Source: Streptomyces netropsis (GTDB lineage Bacteria > Actinomycetota > Actinomycetes > Streptomycetales > Streptomycetaceae). Taken from it: a stretch of DNA of 64,000 bases. Positions 44,757 through 52,886 of this stretch are shown piece after piece (position 1 is the first letter of the stretch; each line of letters opens with the position of its first letter). The stretch is taken from positions 273,173 to 337,172 of the forward strand of contig NZ_JACHJG010000004.1 in assembly GCF_014203545.1 (NCBI RefSeq), written 5' to 3'. Below the pieces are notes generated by a model. The model was not told the DNA's origin and did not search any database. It saw only the letters and a list, made by a program, of their open reading frames with translations. A program made the position numbers and the translations under genes.

Positions 44757-45398
44757 TCAGCGCCAGTCGGGGAAGGCGGCGGCGTAGTCGGTGCCGCCGC
44801 TGTACTGCTCCTCCATCTCGTCCAGGTCCTCGGGGAGGAGGCTCCAGACGATGAGGTCGGTGCGGATGTCGGTCCAGCCGCCGTCCTCGGTGCGGCTGCG
44901 CGCTATGCAGGCGTTGCGCAGGACGCCTTCGCTGATGCAGCCGACCTTCTGGGCCACCTGCTGGGAAGCGGTGTTGTCGGCGGCGGTGCGCAGTTCGAGG
45001 CGTTCGAACTTCTGGTCGCGGAAGAGCCACTGGGCGACGGCGACCACGGATTCGCAGGCGTATCCCTCGCCGCGGGCCCAGGGGGCGACGGCGTAGGCGA
45101 CCTCGGCGGCCAGGGTGCGCCAGTCGGTGTGGCGCAGGTACACGATGCCGACGAGGCGGTGGGTGAGGAATTCGGTGACCGCGAAGACGATCCCGCGTCC
45201 TTCGGTGCGCTCGGCGGGGGCGCGCACCAGGGCCCACTCGCGGGCGTCGGCGGTGGTGTAGGGGTGGGGCACGGACGTCCACGCGGTGATGAGCTCGTCG
45301 TTCATCATCTCGGCGAGGGCGGGGATGTCCGCGGCGTCGAAGGGGCGCAGCACCAGCCGGTCGGTACTGAGGGAGATGTCCGGAAAGATGGATGTCAT
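44757..45398 (-). CDS. RimJ/RimL-type GNAT acetyltransferase
   Basis: 213 residues from ATG 45398 (MTSIFPDISLSTDRLVLRPF), with GGAG six bases upstream. The RimJ-like pattern is seen (LSTDRLVLRPFDAADIPALAEMM, AVAPWARGEGYACESVVAVAQWLF, RLELRTAADNTASQQVAQKVGC). It may acetylate a ribosomal or other protein N-terminus, or a small molecule. Confidence 0.88.
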   Translation of the reverse strand: MTSIFPDISLSTDRLVLRPFDAADIPALAEMMNDELITAWTSVPHPYTTADAREWALVRAPAERTEGRGIVFAVTEFLTHRLVGIVYLRHTDWRTLAAEVAYAVAPWARGEGYACESVVAVAQWLFRDQKFERLELRTAADNTASQQVAQKVGCISEGVLRNACIARSRTEDGGWTDIRTDLIVWSLLPEDLDEMEEQYSGGTDYAAAFPDWR

Positions 45399-45484
45399 GC
45401 GCTGCTCCAACGCCGGGGGCGGGTGGGCTCAGGACCGTCTTGAGTGCACCAGCATGCAGCATGTGCACCGTGGTGCGCCAAGCG

Positions 45485-45526
45485 CCTCGGCCCCGCGCAC
45501 GCCGTGAGCGTACGCGGGGCCGGAGG
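45485..45526 (-). terminator. Terminator after metQ
   Basis: Stem of 10 bp (45488-45497 with 45513-45522), extended by further pairs around one bulge, in the metQ-GNAT gap. Confidence 0.7.
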
Positions 45527-45553
45527 TATGCGGTCGGCGGAGGTTACGGAGCG

Positions 45554-46426
45554 TCAGCTCTGCGCGTTGCCGAAGGCGGGGAGGACGGCGCCGTTGGAGA
45601 ACTTCTTCTCGATGAACTTCTTGACGTCGTCGGAGTTGAGGAGCTTGGAGAGCTTCGCGATGCGCGGGTCGGCCTCGTTGCCCTTCTTCACGGCCAGGAA
45701 GTTGGCGTAGGGGTTGCCCTCGGCCTTCTCCAGGGCCAGGGCGTCCTTGGCCGGGTTGAGCTTGGCGCCGATGGCGAAGTTGCCGTTGATGACGGCGGCG
45801 TCGACGTCGGCCAGGCGGGACGGGATCTGGGCGGCCTCCAGCTCGGTGAACTGGATGCCCTTCTTGTCCTCGATGTCGGAGAGCTTGGCCTCGGCGCCGA
45901 CGCCGTCCTTCAGCTTGATGACGCCGTTGTCGGCGAGGAGCTTGAGGGCGCGGCCCTCGTTGGTGGCGTCGTTGGGCACGGCGACGGTGTTGCCGGACGT
46001 GATGTCGCCGACCTTGTCGACCTTCTTGGAGTAGAGGCCGAGCGGCTCGATCTCGACGTTGACGACCGGCACGATGTCGGTCTTGTTCTTCTTGTTGAAG
46101 TCGTCGAGGTACGGCTTGTGCTGGAAGAAGTTGGCGTCGACCTCGCCGTTCTGGGTGGCGGTGTTGGGGAGCACGTAGTCGTTGAACTCCTTCACCTCCA
46201 GCTTCAGACCGGCCTTCTCCGCCAGGTTGTCTCTGACGTAGTTCAGGATGTCGGCGTGTGGGGTGGGGCTGGCCGCGACCACGAGGGTGGCCTTGGGGTC
46301 GGCGTCCTTCCCCTTCTTCCCCGAGCCGCTGGAGGAGGTGTCGGAGGGGGCGCTGCAGGCGCTGAGGCCGAGGGTGAGCGCGGCTGCTGCGGCGACGGCG
46401 GCGGTGAGCTTGATGGTGGTACGCAC
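45554..46426 (-). CDS. metQ: Methionine ABC transporter substrate-binding lipoprotein MetQ
   Basis: 290 residues with a lipoprotein signal (AAVAAAAALTLGLSAC, lipobox LSAC). The NlpA family core is clear: VVAASPTPHADILNYVRDNLAEKAGLKLEVKEFNDYVLPNTATQNGEVDANFFQHKPYLDDF, FTELEAAQIPSRLADVDAAVINGNFAIGA. It captures methionine for MetNI. GTG start. Order metN-metI-metQ on the minus strand, last in the operon. Confidence 0.95.
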   Translation of the reverse strand: MRTTIKLTAAVAAAAALTLGLSACSAPSDTSSSGSGKKGKDADPKATLVVAASPTPHADILNYVRDNLAEKAGLKLEVKEFNDYVLPNTATQNGEVDANFFQHKPYLDDFNKKNKTDIVPVVNVEIEPLGLYSKKVDKVGDITSGNTVAVPNDATNEGRALKLLADNGVIKLKDGVGAEAKLSDIEDKKGIQFTELEAAQIPSRLADVDAAVINGNFAIGAKLNPAKDALALEKAEGNPYANFLAVKKGNEADPRIAKLSKLLNSDDVKKFIEKKFSNGAVLPAFGNAQS

Positions 46427-46525
46427 GAAGAGTGCCCCTATCTTGTGTTTCTCGGGTTCACGAGGTGTTGCCGCCCGGCAAAGGGTCCGGGCTCGTGGGT
46501 TCGGTGGGGGGTGTGGCCCCGCCGG

Positions 46526-47305
46526 TCAGCGGGTCTCGGTGAGAGCGACCGCTTCGTTCGTGGCCGGCTCCGGCGTGGGGGCCGGTGCGGCGGGCTTGAC
46601 GGACGGGGCCCACAGCCTGCGCAGGCCCACGGCCGCCGCCTGGGCGCCACCGCGTCGGGCGAGGCGCCGTACGGCCAGGTCACCGGCGAACTGCACGACG
46701 GTCACGATGACGATCAGCAGCACGATGGTGATGTTCATCAGGCCGGTCTCGTGGCGCATGTAGCCGTAGGTGATGGCGAGGTTGCCCAGGCCGCCGCCGC
46801 CGACCGCGCCGGCCATCGCGGAGTAGCCGATGAGGGCGATGACGGTGGTGGTCAGGCCCGCGATGAGCGAGGGCAGGGCCTGCGGGAGCAGCACCTTGAA
46901 GACGACGGTCCAGGTGCCGCCGCCCATCGACTGCGCGGCTTCGACCAGGCCCTTGTCCACCTCGCGGACCGCGGTCTCCACCAGGCGGGCGAAGAACGGG
47001 ACGGCGCCGATGACCAGGGCCACCACGGCGGCGCTGGGGCCGATGGACGTGCCGACGATCGCGCGGCTGAGGGGAATCAGCCAGACGATGAGGATGATGA
47101 AGGGCAGCGAGCGGCCGAGGTTCACGATCGTGCCGATCACCCGGTTGACCACCACGTTCTGCAGCAGCGCGCCGCGGTCGGTGAGGACCAGCAGGATGCC
47201 CAGCGGGACGCCGCCGATGACGGAGTAGACCGCGGACCACCACACCATGAAGAGGGTGTCCAGACACGCGTCGTGCAGCAGGGGCTGCATCTCGGACCAG
47301 GTCAC
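46526..47305 (-). CDS. metI: Methionine ABC transporter permease MetI
   Basis: 259 residues. About five membrane helices, with the ATPase contact loop EAAQSMGGGTWTVVFKVLLPQALPSLIAG. The GTG start overlaps the metN stop by four bases. The C-terminal cytoplasmic tail (Ala/Pro/Glu-rich) is longer than usual. Part of metNIQ. Confidence 0.94.
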   Translation of the reverse strand: MTWSEMQPLLHDACLDTLFMVWWSAVYSVIGGVPLGILLVLTDRGALLQNVVVNRVIGTIVNLGRSLPFIILIVWLIPLSRAIVGTSIGPSAAVVALVIGAVPFFARLVETAVREVDKGLVEAAQSMGGGTWTVVFKVLLPQALPSLIAGLTTTVIALIGYSAMAGAVGGGGLGNLAITYGYMRHETGLMNITIVLLIVIVTVVQFAGDLAVRRLARRGGAQAAAVGLRRLWAPSVKPAAPAPTPEPATNEAVALTETR

Positions 47306-48429
47306 TTGGCACCTTCCTTGAGGAGCGCGTCGGCCGGGGCCGGCGAGGGGACGGTGGCGGAGGCCGTTTCCCCGTGGGGGGCGACCTCGACCTGGAGGCC
47401 CTGCTCACGCAGGAAGCCGATCGGGACGACGTTCTCCTCGAAGCGGCCGGGCAGCTCGATGCGCATCCGGCCGACCTGCTTGCCGGCGACGGTGTCCATC
47501 GCGGCGCCCAGGATCGAGATGTCGATGTTGTACGTGCGGGACAGCTGGGAGATGACCGGCTGGGTCGCGGCGTCGCCGTGGAAGGTGACGTCCACGACGG
47601 TGCGGTCGGGGCCGGACGGCTCGCCGCCGACGGGGAAGAGCTCCGCCGCGAGCTCGGAGCCGGGGGTGGCGAGCAGCTCGGAGACGGTGCCGGACTCCAC
47701 GACGCGGCCGCCCTTCATCAGGGCCGCGGAGTCGCAGATGGTCTTGACGACGTCCATCTCGTGGGTGATGAGGAGGACGGTCAGGCCGAGCTGCTGGTTG
47801 AGGTCGCGCAGCAGCTGGAGGATGGAGCGGGTGGTCTCCGGGTCGAGCGCGGAGGTCGACTCGTCGGACAGCAGCACCTTGGGGTCGCCGGCGAGGGCGC
47901 GGGCGATGCCGACGCGCTGCTTCTGGCCACCGGAGAGCTGACCGGGGTAGGCCTTGGCCTTGTCGGCGAGGCCGACGAGGTCGAGGAGTTCGAGGGCCTT
48001 GCGGCTGCGCTCCTTGCCGGAGAGGCCGAGGATCTCGAGCGGCAGCTCGACGTTGGCCTGCACGGTCCGCGAGGAGAGCAGGTTGAAGTGCTGGAAGACC
48101 ATGCCGATGTGGCTGCGCGCCTTGCGCAGCCCCGCGTTGGCGCGGGGACCGCGGCCGGCGAGGGCCGTGAGGTCCTGACCGTTGACGGTGACCGTGCCGG
48201 AGCTGGGGCGCTCCAGGAGGTTGACGCAGCGGATGAGGGTCGACTTTCCGGCGCCGCTCTGGCCGACGACGCCGTACACCTCGCCCTCACGCACATGCAG
48301 ATCGACGCCGTCGAGGGCGGTGACCTCGCGGCCGCGTGAGCGGTAGACCTTTGTCAGGCCCGTAGTGGTGATCACAGGGGATTCCGTCACTGTCGAGTGC
48401 GCGGTGGCGGTGCCACCGGGCACGGGCAT
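47302..48429 (-). CDS. metN: Methionine ABC transporter ATPase MetN
   Basis: 375 residues with Walker A GQSGAGKSTLIRC, Q-loop FQHFNLL, signature LSGGQKQRVGIARAL, and Walker B region VLLSDESTSALDP (Ser where the family usually has Cys/Asp context). The C-terminal NIL/ACT-like domain (VVDVTFHGDAATQPVISQLSRTYNIDISILGA) senses methionine for feedback inhibition. Several starts are possible: ATG 48429 without a ribosome binding site, or GTG 48390/48375 (VTESPV..., VITTTGL). Confidence 0.93.
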   Translation of the reverse strand: MPVPGGTATAHSTVTESPVITTTGLTKVYRSRGREVTALDGVDLHVREGEVYGVVGQSGAGKSTLIRCVNLLERPSSGTVTVNGQDLTALAGRGPRANAGLRKARSHIGMVFQHFNLLSSRTVQANVELPLEILGLSGKERSRKALELLDLVGLADKAKAYPGQLSGGQKQRVGIARALAGDPKVLLSDESTSALDPETTRSILQLLRDLNQQLGLTVLLITHEMDVVKTICDSAALMKGGRVVESGTVSELLATPGSELAAELFPVGGEPSGPDRTVVDVTFHGDAATQPVISQLSRTYNIDISILGAAMDTVAGKQVGRMRIELPGRFEENVVPIGFLREQGLQVEVAPHGETASATVPSPAPADALLKEGAK

Positions 48430-49061
48430 TCATTGCGGAACGCGGCATGGGGAGTACCCGGCGGGCGCGGTCAGGCGCGGCTTCGGGATTCCTGGTGACG
48501 CGGGGCGGAGCGGTCCGGTCCGGCGGCGGTGCCGGTCGGGGGGCTCACAGGGTCTCGCTTCGGGGCGCGAGGCACAGAACGGGGGCCCTCAGCGGTCACA
48601 CATTCGACACATGCAAGCAGCACCGGGCGTGGTCATCGCCTCGGTCGCAAGGGTGCGGCTGCTCGTCGTGGTCATGCGAGCCAGTAAAACAGAAGGACAT
48701 GCGAGTCGAACAAGCTTGTCCGAATACTGGACGAGATTGTTCGAGGGGCGGACGGATCCGGAATGTATTCCCCCCGTTCGCCGTGACCTTCGGCGATCTT
48801 CGACACAGCACCTGTGGCCTGCGTGAATACCGCCGGTAAGCCCTCGTCGGGGAGTCGTCCGGCCGGCACCCCGGACGCCTCGGGTGTGGCACAGGCCACG
48901 GTACCCGTCGCTGCCGGGTGGGCCTCCCGGCCCGTCGCGGCGGCGGCCTCGCGCACGCGTCGGCCCGGGGCCGCGCGCGGTGGCCCCGCGTCCGCCGATT
49001 AAAGTCGTCCCATGCTTGTCCAGCCCCCTCCGCCCGTCCGCGCCGCAGCCCGGAGGCCCCG
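48430..49061. other. Gene-poor region upstream of metNIQ
   Basis: 632 bases. The part 48660-48840 is lower in GC and holds a CATGCGAG direct repeat (48673 and 48699) and GTCC/GGAC inverted pieces, suiting a promoter or operator. Open frames here have no ribosome binding site or family sequence. I found no SAM riboswitch core. Confidence 0.45.
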
Positions 49062-49421
49062 GTGATCGACGCGCTGACGCTGGCGGTCGGCCTGGCCGCC
49101 CTCGCCCTGGCCGCCTGGTGCGGCTTCGCGTTCTCGCGCGACCAGTCCACCAAGGACTGGCACTTCATCGGCATGGCCGTGGTGTCCGTCCTGGCGCTCG
49201 TCCAGCTCGTCGTCGGTGTGGTGCGGCTGGCCGGCGGCGACAGGCCCGCACAGGGCATGGCGATCTTCCTCGCCTATCTGCTCGGCTCGGCGGCCACCGT
49301 GCCGGCCGCGGGGTTCATGTCGCTGGCCGAGCGGACCCGCTGGGGCTCGGCGACCGTCTCGGCGGGTGCCGTGATCCTCGCGGTGCTCGAAGTCCGGCTG
49401 TACGACATCTGGGGAGGCTGA
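49062..49421 (+). CDS. Small four-helix membrane protein
   Basis: 119 residues from GTG 49062 (MIDALTLAVGLAALALAAWCGFAF), with GGAGG five bases upstream. About four membrane helices. A short polar patch SRDQSTKDWH follows helix 1. It is followed two bases on by another membrane protein with its own GGAGG. Function unknown. Confidence 0.85.
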   Translation: MIDALTLAVGLAALALAAWCGFAFSRDQSTKDWHFIGMAVVSVLALVQLVVGVVRLAGGDRPAQGMAIFLAYLLGSAATVPAAGFMSLAERTRWGSATVSAGAVILAVLEVRLYDIWGG

Positions 49422-49423
49422 CC

Positions 49424-49870
49424 GTGTCCGAACCCGTGAAGGTGCGCGAAGGCGCCGCCGGCGCGTCCGACGACAAGCCCGGTTTCGATCTCGGCAGCGG
49501 CCCGGGGCGACTGCTCGTCTGGCTCTACGGGGTGTTCACCGTCGCGGCGGCGTCCCGCTCCGTCGTGCAGGTGATCCTGGACTTCGGCCGGGCGCCGCTC
49601 GCCTACGTCCTGTCCGCCGTCGCCGCGGTGGTGTACGCCTTCATCACGTACTCCCTGGTGCGCGGCGGCGAGACGGCCCGCAAGGCGGCGCTGGTGTGCT
49701 GCGCCGCCGAGCTGGCCGGTGTCCTCGTCGTCGGCACCTGGACGCTCGTCGAACCGTCCGCCTTCCCCGACGCGACGGTCTGGTCGGACTACGGCATGGG
49801 CTATCTCTTCATCCCGGTGATCCTGCCCGTGACCGCGATGGTCTGGCTGCGCCGGTCCGCCCGCCGCTAG
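49424..49870 (+). CDS. Small membrane protein, second of a pair
   Basis: 148 residues from GTG 49424 (MSEPVKVREGAAGASDDKPGFD), with GGAGG five bases upstream, two bases after the previous stop. About four membrane helices after a polar head (GRLLVWLYGVFTVAAASRSVVQVILDFGR; LAYVLSAVAAVVYAFITYSLV; ALVCCAAELAGVLVVGTWTLVEPSAF; GYLFIPVILPVTAMVW). Function unknown; it may form a complex with its partner. Confidence 0.85.
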   Translation: MSEPVKVREGAAGASDDKPGFDLGSGPGRLLVWLYGVFTVAAASRSVVQVILDFGRAPLAYVLSAVAAVVYAFITYSLVRGGETARKAALVCCAAELAGVLVVGTWTLVEPSAFPDATVWSDYGMGYLFIPVILPVTAMVWLRRSARR

Positions 49871-49920
49871 GGCGTGTCAGCAAAGTCCCGCCTGCGGCGG
49901 CGAGCGCCCTGCGGGCGCGT

Positions 49921-49999
49921 CCTCAAGCGCCGGACGGGCTGATTTCAGCCCGTCCGGCGCTTGAGGACACAGCACAGCAGCCCGTCCAGCGCTTGAGGA
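49921..49999. repeat. Streptomyces-type intergenic palindrome plus a half-copy
   Basis: Perfect 22-base arms (49921-49942 with 49945-49966) around TT, then a 22-base repeat of the right arm at 49978-49999 with one change. This family of palindromes recurs between Streptomyces genes and here lies between convergent genes, so it also works as a bidirectional terminator. Confidence 0.85.
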
Positions 50000-50074
50000 C
50001 ACCGCCGCGCAGCGGAGGTGCACACGCCACGGCCCGCTGGGCCAAGCGCACACCCGCCAAGACCGGCCGGCCCC

Positions 50075-50596
50075 TCAGGCGCTCGGCACGTAGACGGCCT
50101 CCTGGACCTCCTGTGCGGCCCCCACCGCCTTCTCCAGCGTGACCAGGGTGAATTTCCGTGTGACCTGCTCGGTGCCGGTCTGCGCGTAGCCCCACTTGCG
50201 GTAGAGCCGCAGATTGCCCTCGCTGCGCTGGCCGGTGGCGAGGCGGTACAGACGTGCGGAGCACTCCCCCGCCAGCCGCTCCTCGAGCGCGCCGAGCAGC
50301 CGGCCGCCCAGGCCGTGCCGCCGCATCCGGGGATGCACGATGAGCCCCGTGATCACGGCCGTGCCCTGTCCGTCGACCGTGCCGCGCACCGATCCGACGA
50401 CCTCCTCGCCCAGCCGGGCCACCAGCACACAGCCGTCGCCCAGTTCGGCGCGGAGCGCGTCGAGGCTCTGCGTCAGAGGTTCGAGGGAGTAGTCGCCGTA
50501 CAGCTCGGCTTCGCTCTGGTAACAGAGGTACTGGAGTTTGAAGATCTGCTCGGCATCGTGCTCGGTCGCCGCAGAGATGGTCACGCTCATGCCCAT
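50075..50596 (-). CDS. GNAT acetyltransferase
   Basis: 173 residues. A classical GNAT pattern: VGSVRGTVDGQGTAVITGLIVHPRMRRHGLGGRLLGALEERLAG (acetyl-CoA loop), then LATGQRSEGNLRLYRKWGYAQTG. ATG 50596 follows GGGGAGG by nine bases; ATG 50590 is an alternative. Substrate unknown. Confidence 0.88.
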   Translation of the reverse strand: MGMSVTISAATEHDAEQIFKLQYLCYQSEAELYGDYSLEPLTQSLDALRAELGDGCVLVARLGEEVVGSVRGTVDGQGTAVITGLIVHPRMRRHGLGGRLLGALEERLAGECSARLYRLATGQRSEGNLRLYRKWGYAQTGTEQVTRKFTLVTLEKAVGAAQEVQEAVYVPSA

Positions 50597-50677
50597 GTGC
50601 GCATGCCTCCCCTTTTCGGTTCGGTCCGCTCTGACAGGAGCCGCCGCGCTGTACGTCGTCTCCGTGACGTCGGCCGT

Positions 50678-51229
50678 CTAACGCTCCTTTCCCCCGCGTT
50701 CAGGAGCCGCAACCTCCGCCATGAGCATTCTGCGCAGGCATCCCAGGCATCGGGAACGGACCGGCCCCAATGATCCTTGTGAGATACCCAACTCCCCTGC
50801 GATTTCTCGGTAGGTCGGGTCGCTCCCGGACAGCAGGGCGCTCAGCAGCCGGGGGCACCGGCCGGGCAGCCGCCGCACGGCGGCGCGCAGTTCGCGGCCC
50901 GTCTCGGCAGCGAGGACCTCCTGCTCGACGCGGGACCCGTCACGGGAGGGGGCGGGCTGCGGCGGCTCGACGCCGGTGGGGTCGTACGGCACCTCGCGCC
51001 GGGCGCGGCGGCGCGCGGCGCGGGCCTCGGCCCGTACCGCGGCGCGTAACCGCGCGGCGGCTCCCCTGCCGCGGCCGATCGCCGAGGGGCCGTGCCGGCC
51101 CTCGCTCAGCAGCCGTACCCAGACGCCCTGTTCGAGGTCGGCCGCTTCCACGCCGGCCGCCGGTGCCTCCGCCGCGCACTCCGCCGCGAGCAGCGGGCGC
51201 AGCGAGGTCAGAAGATCGTTCGGTGTCAT
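50678..51229 (-). CDS. ECF-like sigma factor of reduced size
   Basis: 183 residues. The C-terminal part has a clear sigma region 4 (LLSALLSGSDPTYREIAGELGISQGSLGPVRSRCLGCLRRML), a helix-turn-helix. The N-terminal part has only a weak region 2-like segment (DLEQGVWVRLLSEG), and the linker is Ala/Arg-rich. It may be a sigma factor or a degenerate sigma-like regulator. ATG 51229 with a weak ribosome binding site. Twin palindromes lie just upstream (51282-51304). Confidence 0.75.
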   Translation of the reverse strand: MTPNDLLTSLRPLLAAECAAEAPAAGVEAADLEQGVWVRLLSEGRHGPSAIGRGRGAAARLRAAVRAEARAARRRARREVPYDPTGVEPPQPAPSRDGSRVEQEVLAAETGRELRAAVRRLPGRCPRLLSALLSGSDPTYREIAGELGISQGSLGPVRSRCLGCLRRMLMAEVAAPERGGKER

Positions 51230-51281
51230 GCCGGGCGGGACGTGCCGCGCGATCCGTCGGTTTCCGGGTGCGGGGTGCCAT

Positions 51282-51304
51282 CACTCGCACGAGTGGGTTT
51301 ACCC
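51282..51304 (-). promoter_or_regulatory. Two adjoining palindromes upstream of the sigma-like gene
   Basis: CACTCG-CA-CGAGTG (51282-51295) and GGGT-TT-ACCC (51295-51304) share one base, about 55 bases upstream of the ATG. They look like operators, but I assign no regulator. Confidence 0.45.
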
Positions 51305-51479
51305 GGCGGGAGAAGAATGGTTCCTGGGGCGGGCACCCGGCGCGAGAGGCCGGTGGGGCCCGGCCCGGCGCGGGGGTGGGCGTACGCCGTGGCGCCGCCC
51401 GCCCCCGCGCCGGGGCGGGGCCGTCCGTTGACGGGGTCACCTTGACGCGGGTCCCCCGGGGTGGGAGACCCGGCCGGGG

Positions 51480-52655
51480 TCAGCCCTTGACGAAGTCGGC
51501 CCGCGCGAGGGCCGCCGTGTCGCAGTTGTCCGAGAAGATGCCGTCGATGCCGGTGGCGAAGTAGGTCTTGAACGCGCCGAAGACGTCACCGTAGGCGTTG
51601 GGGTCCGTGCCGCGGCGGAAGTCGGCGGGCAGGAAGCTGTTCTCGTTGCGCATCGTGTAGGGGTGCAGGATCAGCCCCGCGGCGTGCGCGTCACGGACGA
51701 GGGTGGTGGGCTTGGTGAGCTTGTCGTTCTTGTCCCGGGGGATGATCAGGTTCAGCCACGGGCCGATGCCCTGGGCGAAGCCGGTGACCCACTTCAGGCC
51801 CTTGGGCGTGATGAGGTCGGCGACCGTGCGCGGGTCCTTGGCCTCGACGAAGTCCCAGGGACGGGTGTTCAGGTCGTCCAGCAGGAGCACCTTGGGGCAG
51901 TCGACGCCGAGCCGGTTCAGCCGCTGGAGGCTGCCGGGCTCGAACGACTGCAGGAAGGTGTGGCTGTTGCGCCCGGCGCGCCCGTAGCGGCGCAGCAGCT
52001 TGGCGAGGCGCTCCTCCAGGCCGAGGCCGGCCTTGCGGAAGTACGTGGGGTGCTTGGTCTCTATGTGCAGCCATATCCGCCGGCCGCGCTTGCGGCCCTG
52101 CTCGTCGGCCCACTTCAGGACCTCTTCGAGGGTGGGCACCTGCCAGCGGCCGTCGTAGAGGGTGTTGTGCCCGCGGGTGCCGGGGATGCGCTCCTTGGCG
52201 CGGAGCGTCTTCAGCTCGGCGAGGGTGAAGTCCTCGGTGAACCAGCCGGTGTGCGCCTCGCCGTCGACGGTCTTGGTGGTCTTGCGGGACGCGAACTCGG
52301 GGCGGGCGGCGACATCGGTGGTGCCGGTGATGTCGTTCTCGTGGCGGCAGACGAGGTGCCCGTCCTTGGTGGGGACGACGTCCTGCTCGATGACGTCCGC
52401 GCCGTTGTCGAGGGCGAACTGGTAGGAGCCGAGGGTGTGCTCGGGCCGGTAGCCGCTGCCGCCGCGGTGGCCGATGACGGTCGGCTTCGGCAGGTCCTTG
52501 TACGAGCCGCCGTGGCCGGCCTGACCGTCGCGTCCCGTGCCGCTCTGCGCCGCCACCGCCGGGGCCGCACCGCTGCCCACGACGACCGCTCCGGCGCCGA
52601 GGGCCGCGGCGGCCCCCAGCAGCGTGCGCCTGCCCGGCCGCTGCTCCTGCTGCAT
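51480..52655 (-). CDS. glpQ: Secreted glycerophosphodiester phosphodiesterase
   Basis: 391 residues from ATG 52655 (MQQEQRPGRRTLLGAAAALGAGAVVVGSGAAPAVAAQ), with GAGGAG five bases upstream. The Arg-Arg motif and Ala-rich stretch indicate Tat export. The GDPD catalytic pair is in VIGHRGGSGYRPEHT (His) and GADVIEQDVVPTKDGHLVCRHE (Glu, Asp, second His). It releases glycerol 3-phosphate from glycerophosphodiesters outside the cell; in S. coelicolor glpQ1 is PhoP-activated, and a PHO-box-like element is seen upstream. Confidence 0.93.
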   Translation of the reverse strand: MQQEQRPGRRTLLGAAAALGAGAVVVGSGAAPAVAAQSGTGRDGQAGHGGSYKDLPKPTVIGHRGGSGYRPEHTLGSYQFALDNGADVIEQDVVPTKDGHLVCRHENDITGTTDVAARPEFASRKTTKTVDGEAHTGWFTEDFTLAELKTLRAKERIPGTRGHNTLYDGRWQVPTLEEVLKWADEQGRKRGRRIWLHIETKHPTYFRKAGLGLEERLAKLLRRYGRAGRNSHTFLQSFEPGSLQRLNRLGVDCPKVLLLDDLNTRPWDFVEAKDPRTVADLITPKGLKWVTGFAQGIGPWLNLIIPRDKNDKLTKPTTLVRDAHAAGLILHPYTMRNENSFLPADFRRGTDPNAYGDVFGAFKTYFATGIDGIFSDNCDTAALARADFVKG

Positions 52656-52680
52656 GAACACTCCTCGTTGTGCTTTCGTC

Positions 52681-52702
52681 CGGCACCTGTCCGGCACCTG
52701 TC
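52681..52702 (-). repeat. Exact 11-base tandem repeat upstream of glpQ
   Basis: CGGCACCTGTC occurs twice head to tail, 26 bases upstream of the ATG. The 11-base period is that of PhoP direct-repeat units, but the sequence fits the consensus poorly. Confidence 0.6.
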
Positions 52703-52769
52703 AGACGCGCCGATCGTAGACACGTACGACTGTCATAGGGGAAGACGGGGCGGGAACGTGGTGGAAACT

Positions 52770-52801
52770 CACGTCAACGCTGTGTATCCACTCCGTGAAC
52801 C
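52770..52801 (-). promoter_or_regulatory. PHO-box-like element upstream of glpQ
   Basis: Reading the minus strand, GTTCACG and GTTGACG begin 22 bases apart (two 11-base units), the geometry of PhoP direct repeats. It is 115-145 bases upstream of the glpQ start. Confidence 0.35.
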
Positions 52802-52886
52802 CGGTGTGCGCGGGGGAGGTACCCGCGAGTATCGTCCTCACCTGCGCAGGCATGCGCCACACCGAACATCACGACCGGAGGGCCCG

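Noticed and set aside
48430..48840. Possible SAM-IV or SAM-I riboswitch upstream of metNIQ
   Set aside because: No conserved riboswitch core on the minus strand; only generic low-GC promoter-like sequence.
48672..48956. 94-codon minus-strand frame upstream of metN
   Set aside because: No ribosome binding site, unusual composition and a run of promoter-like sequence inside it.
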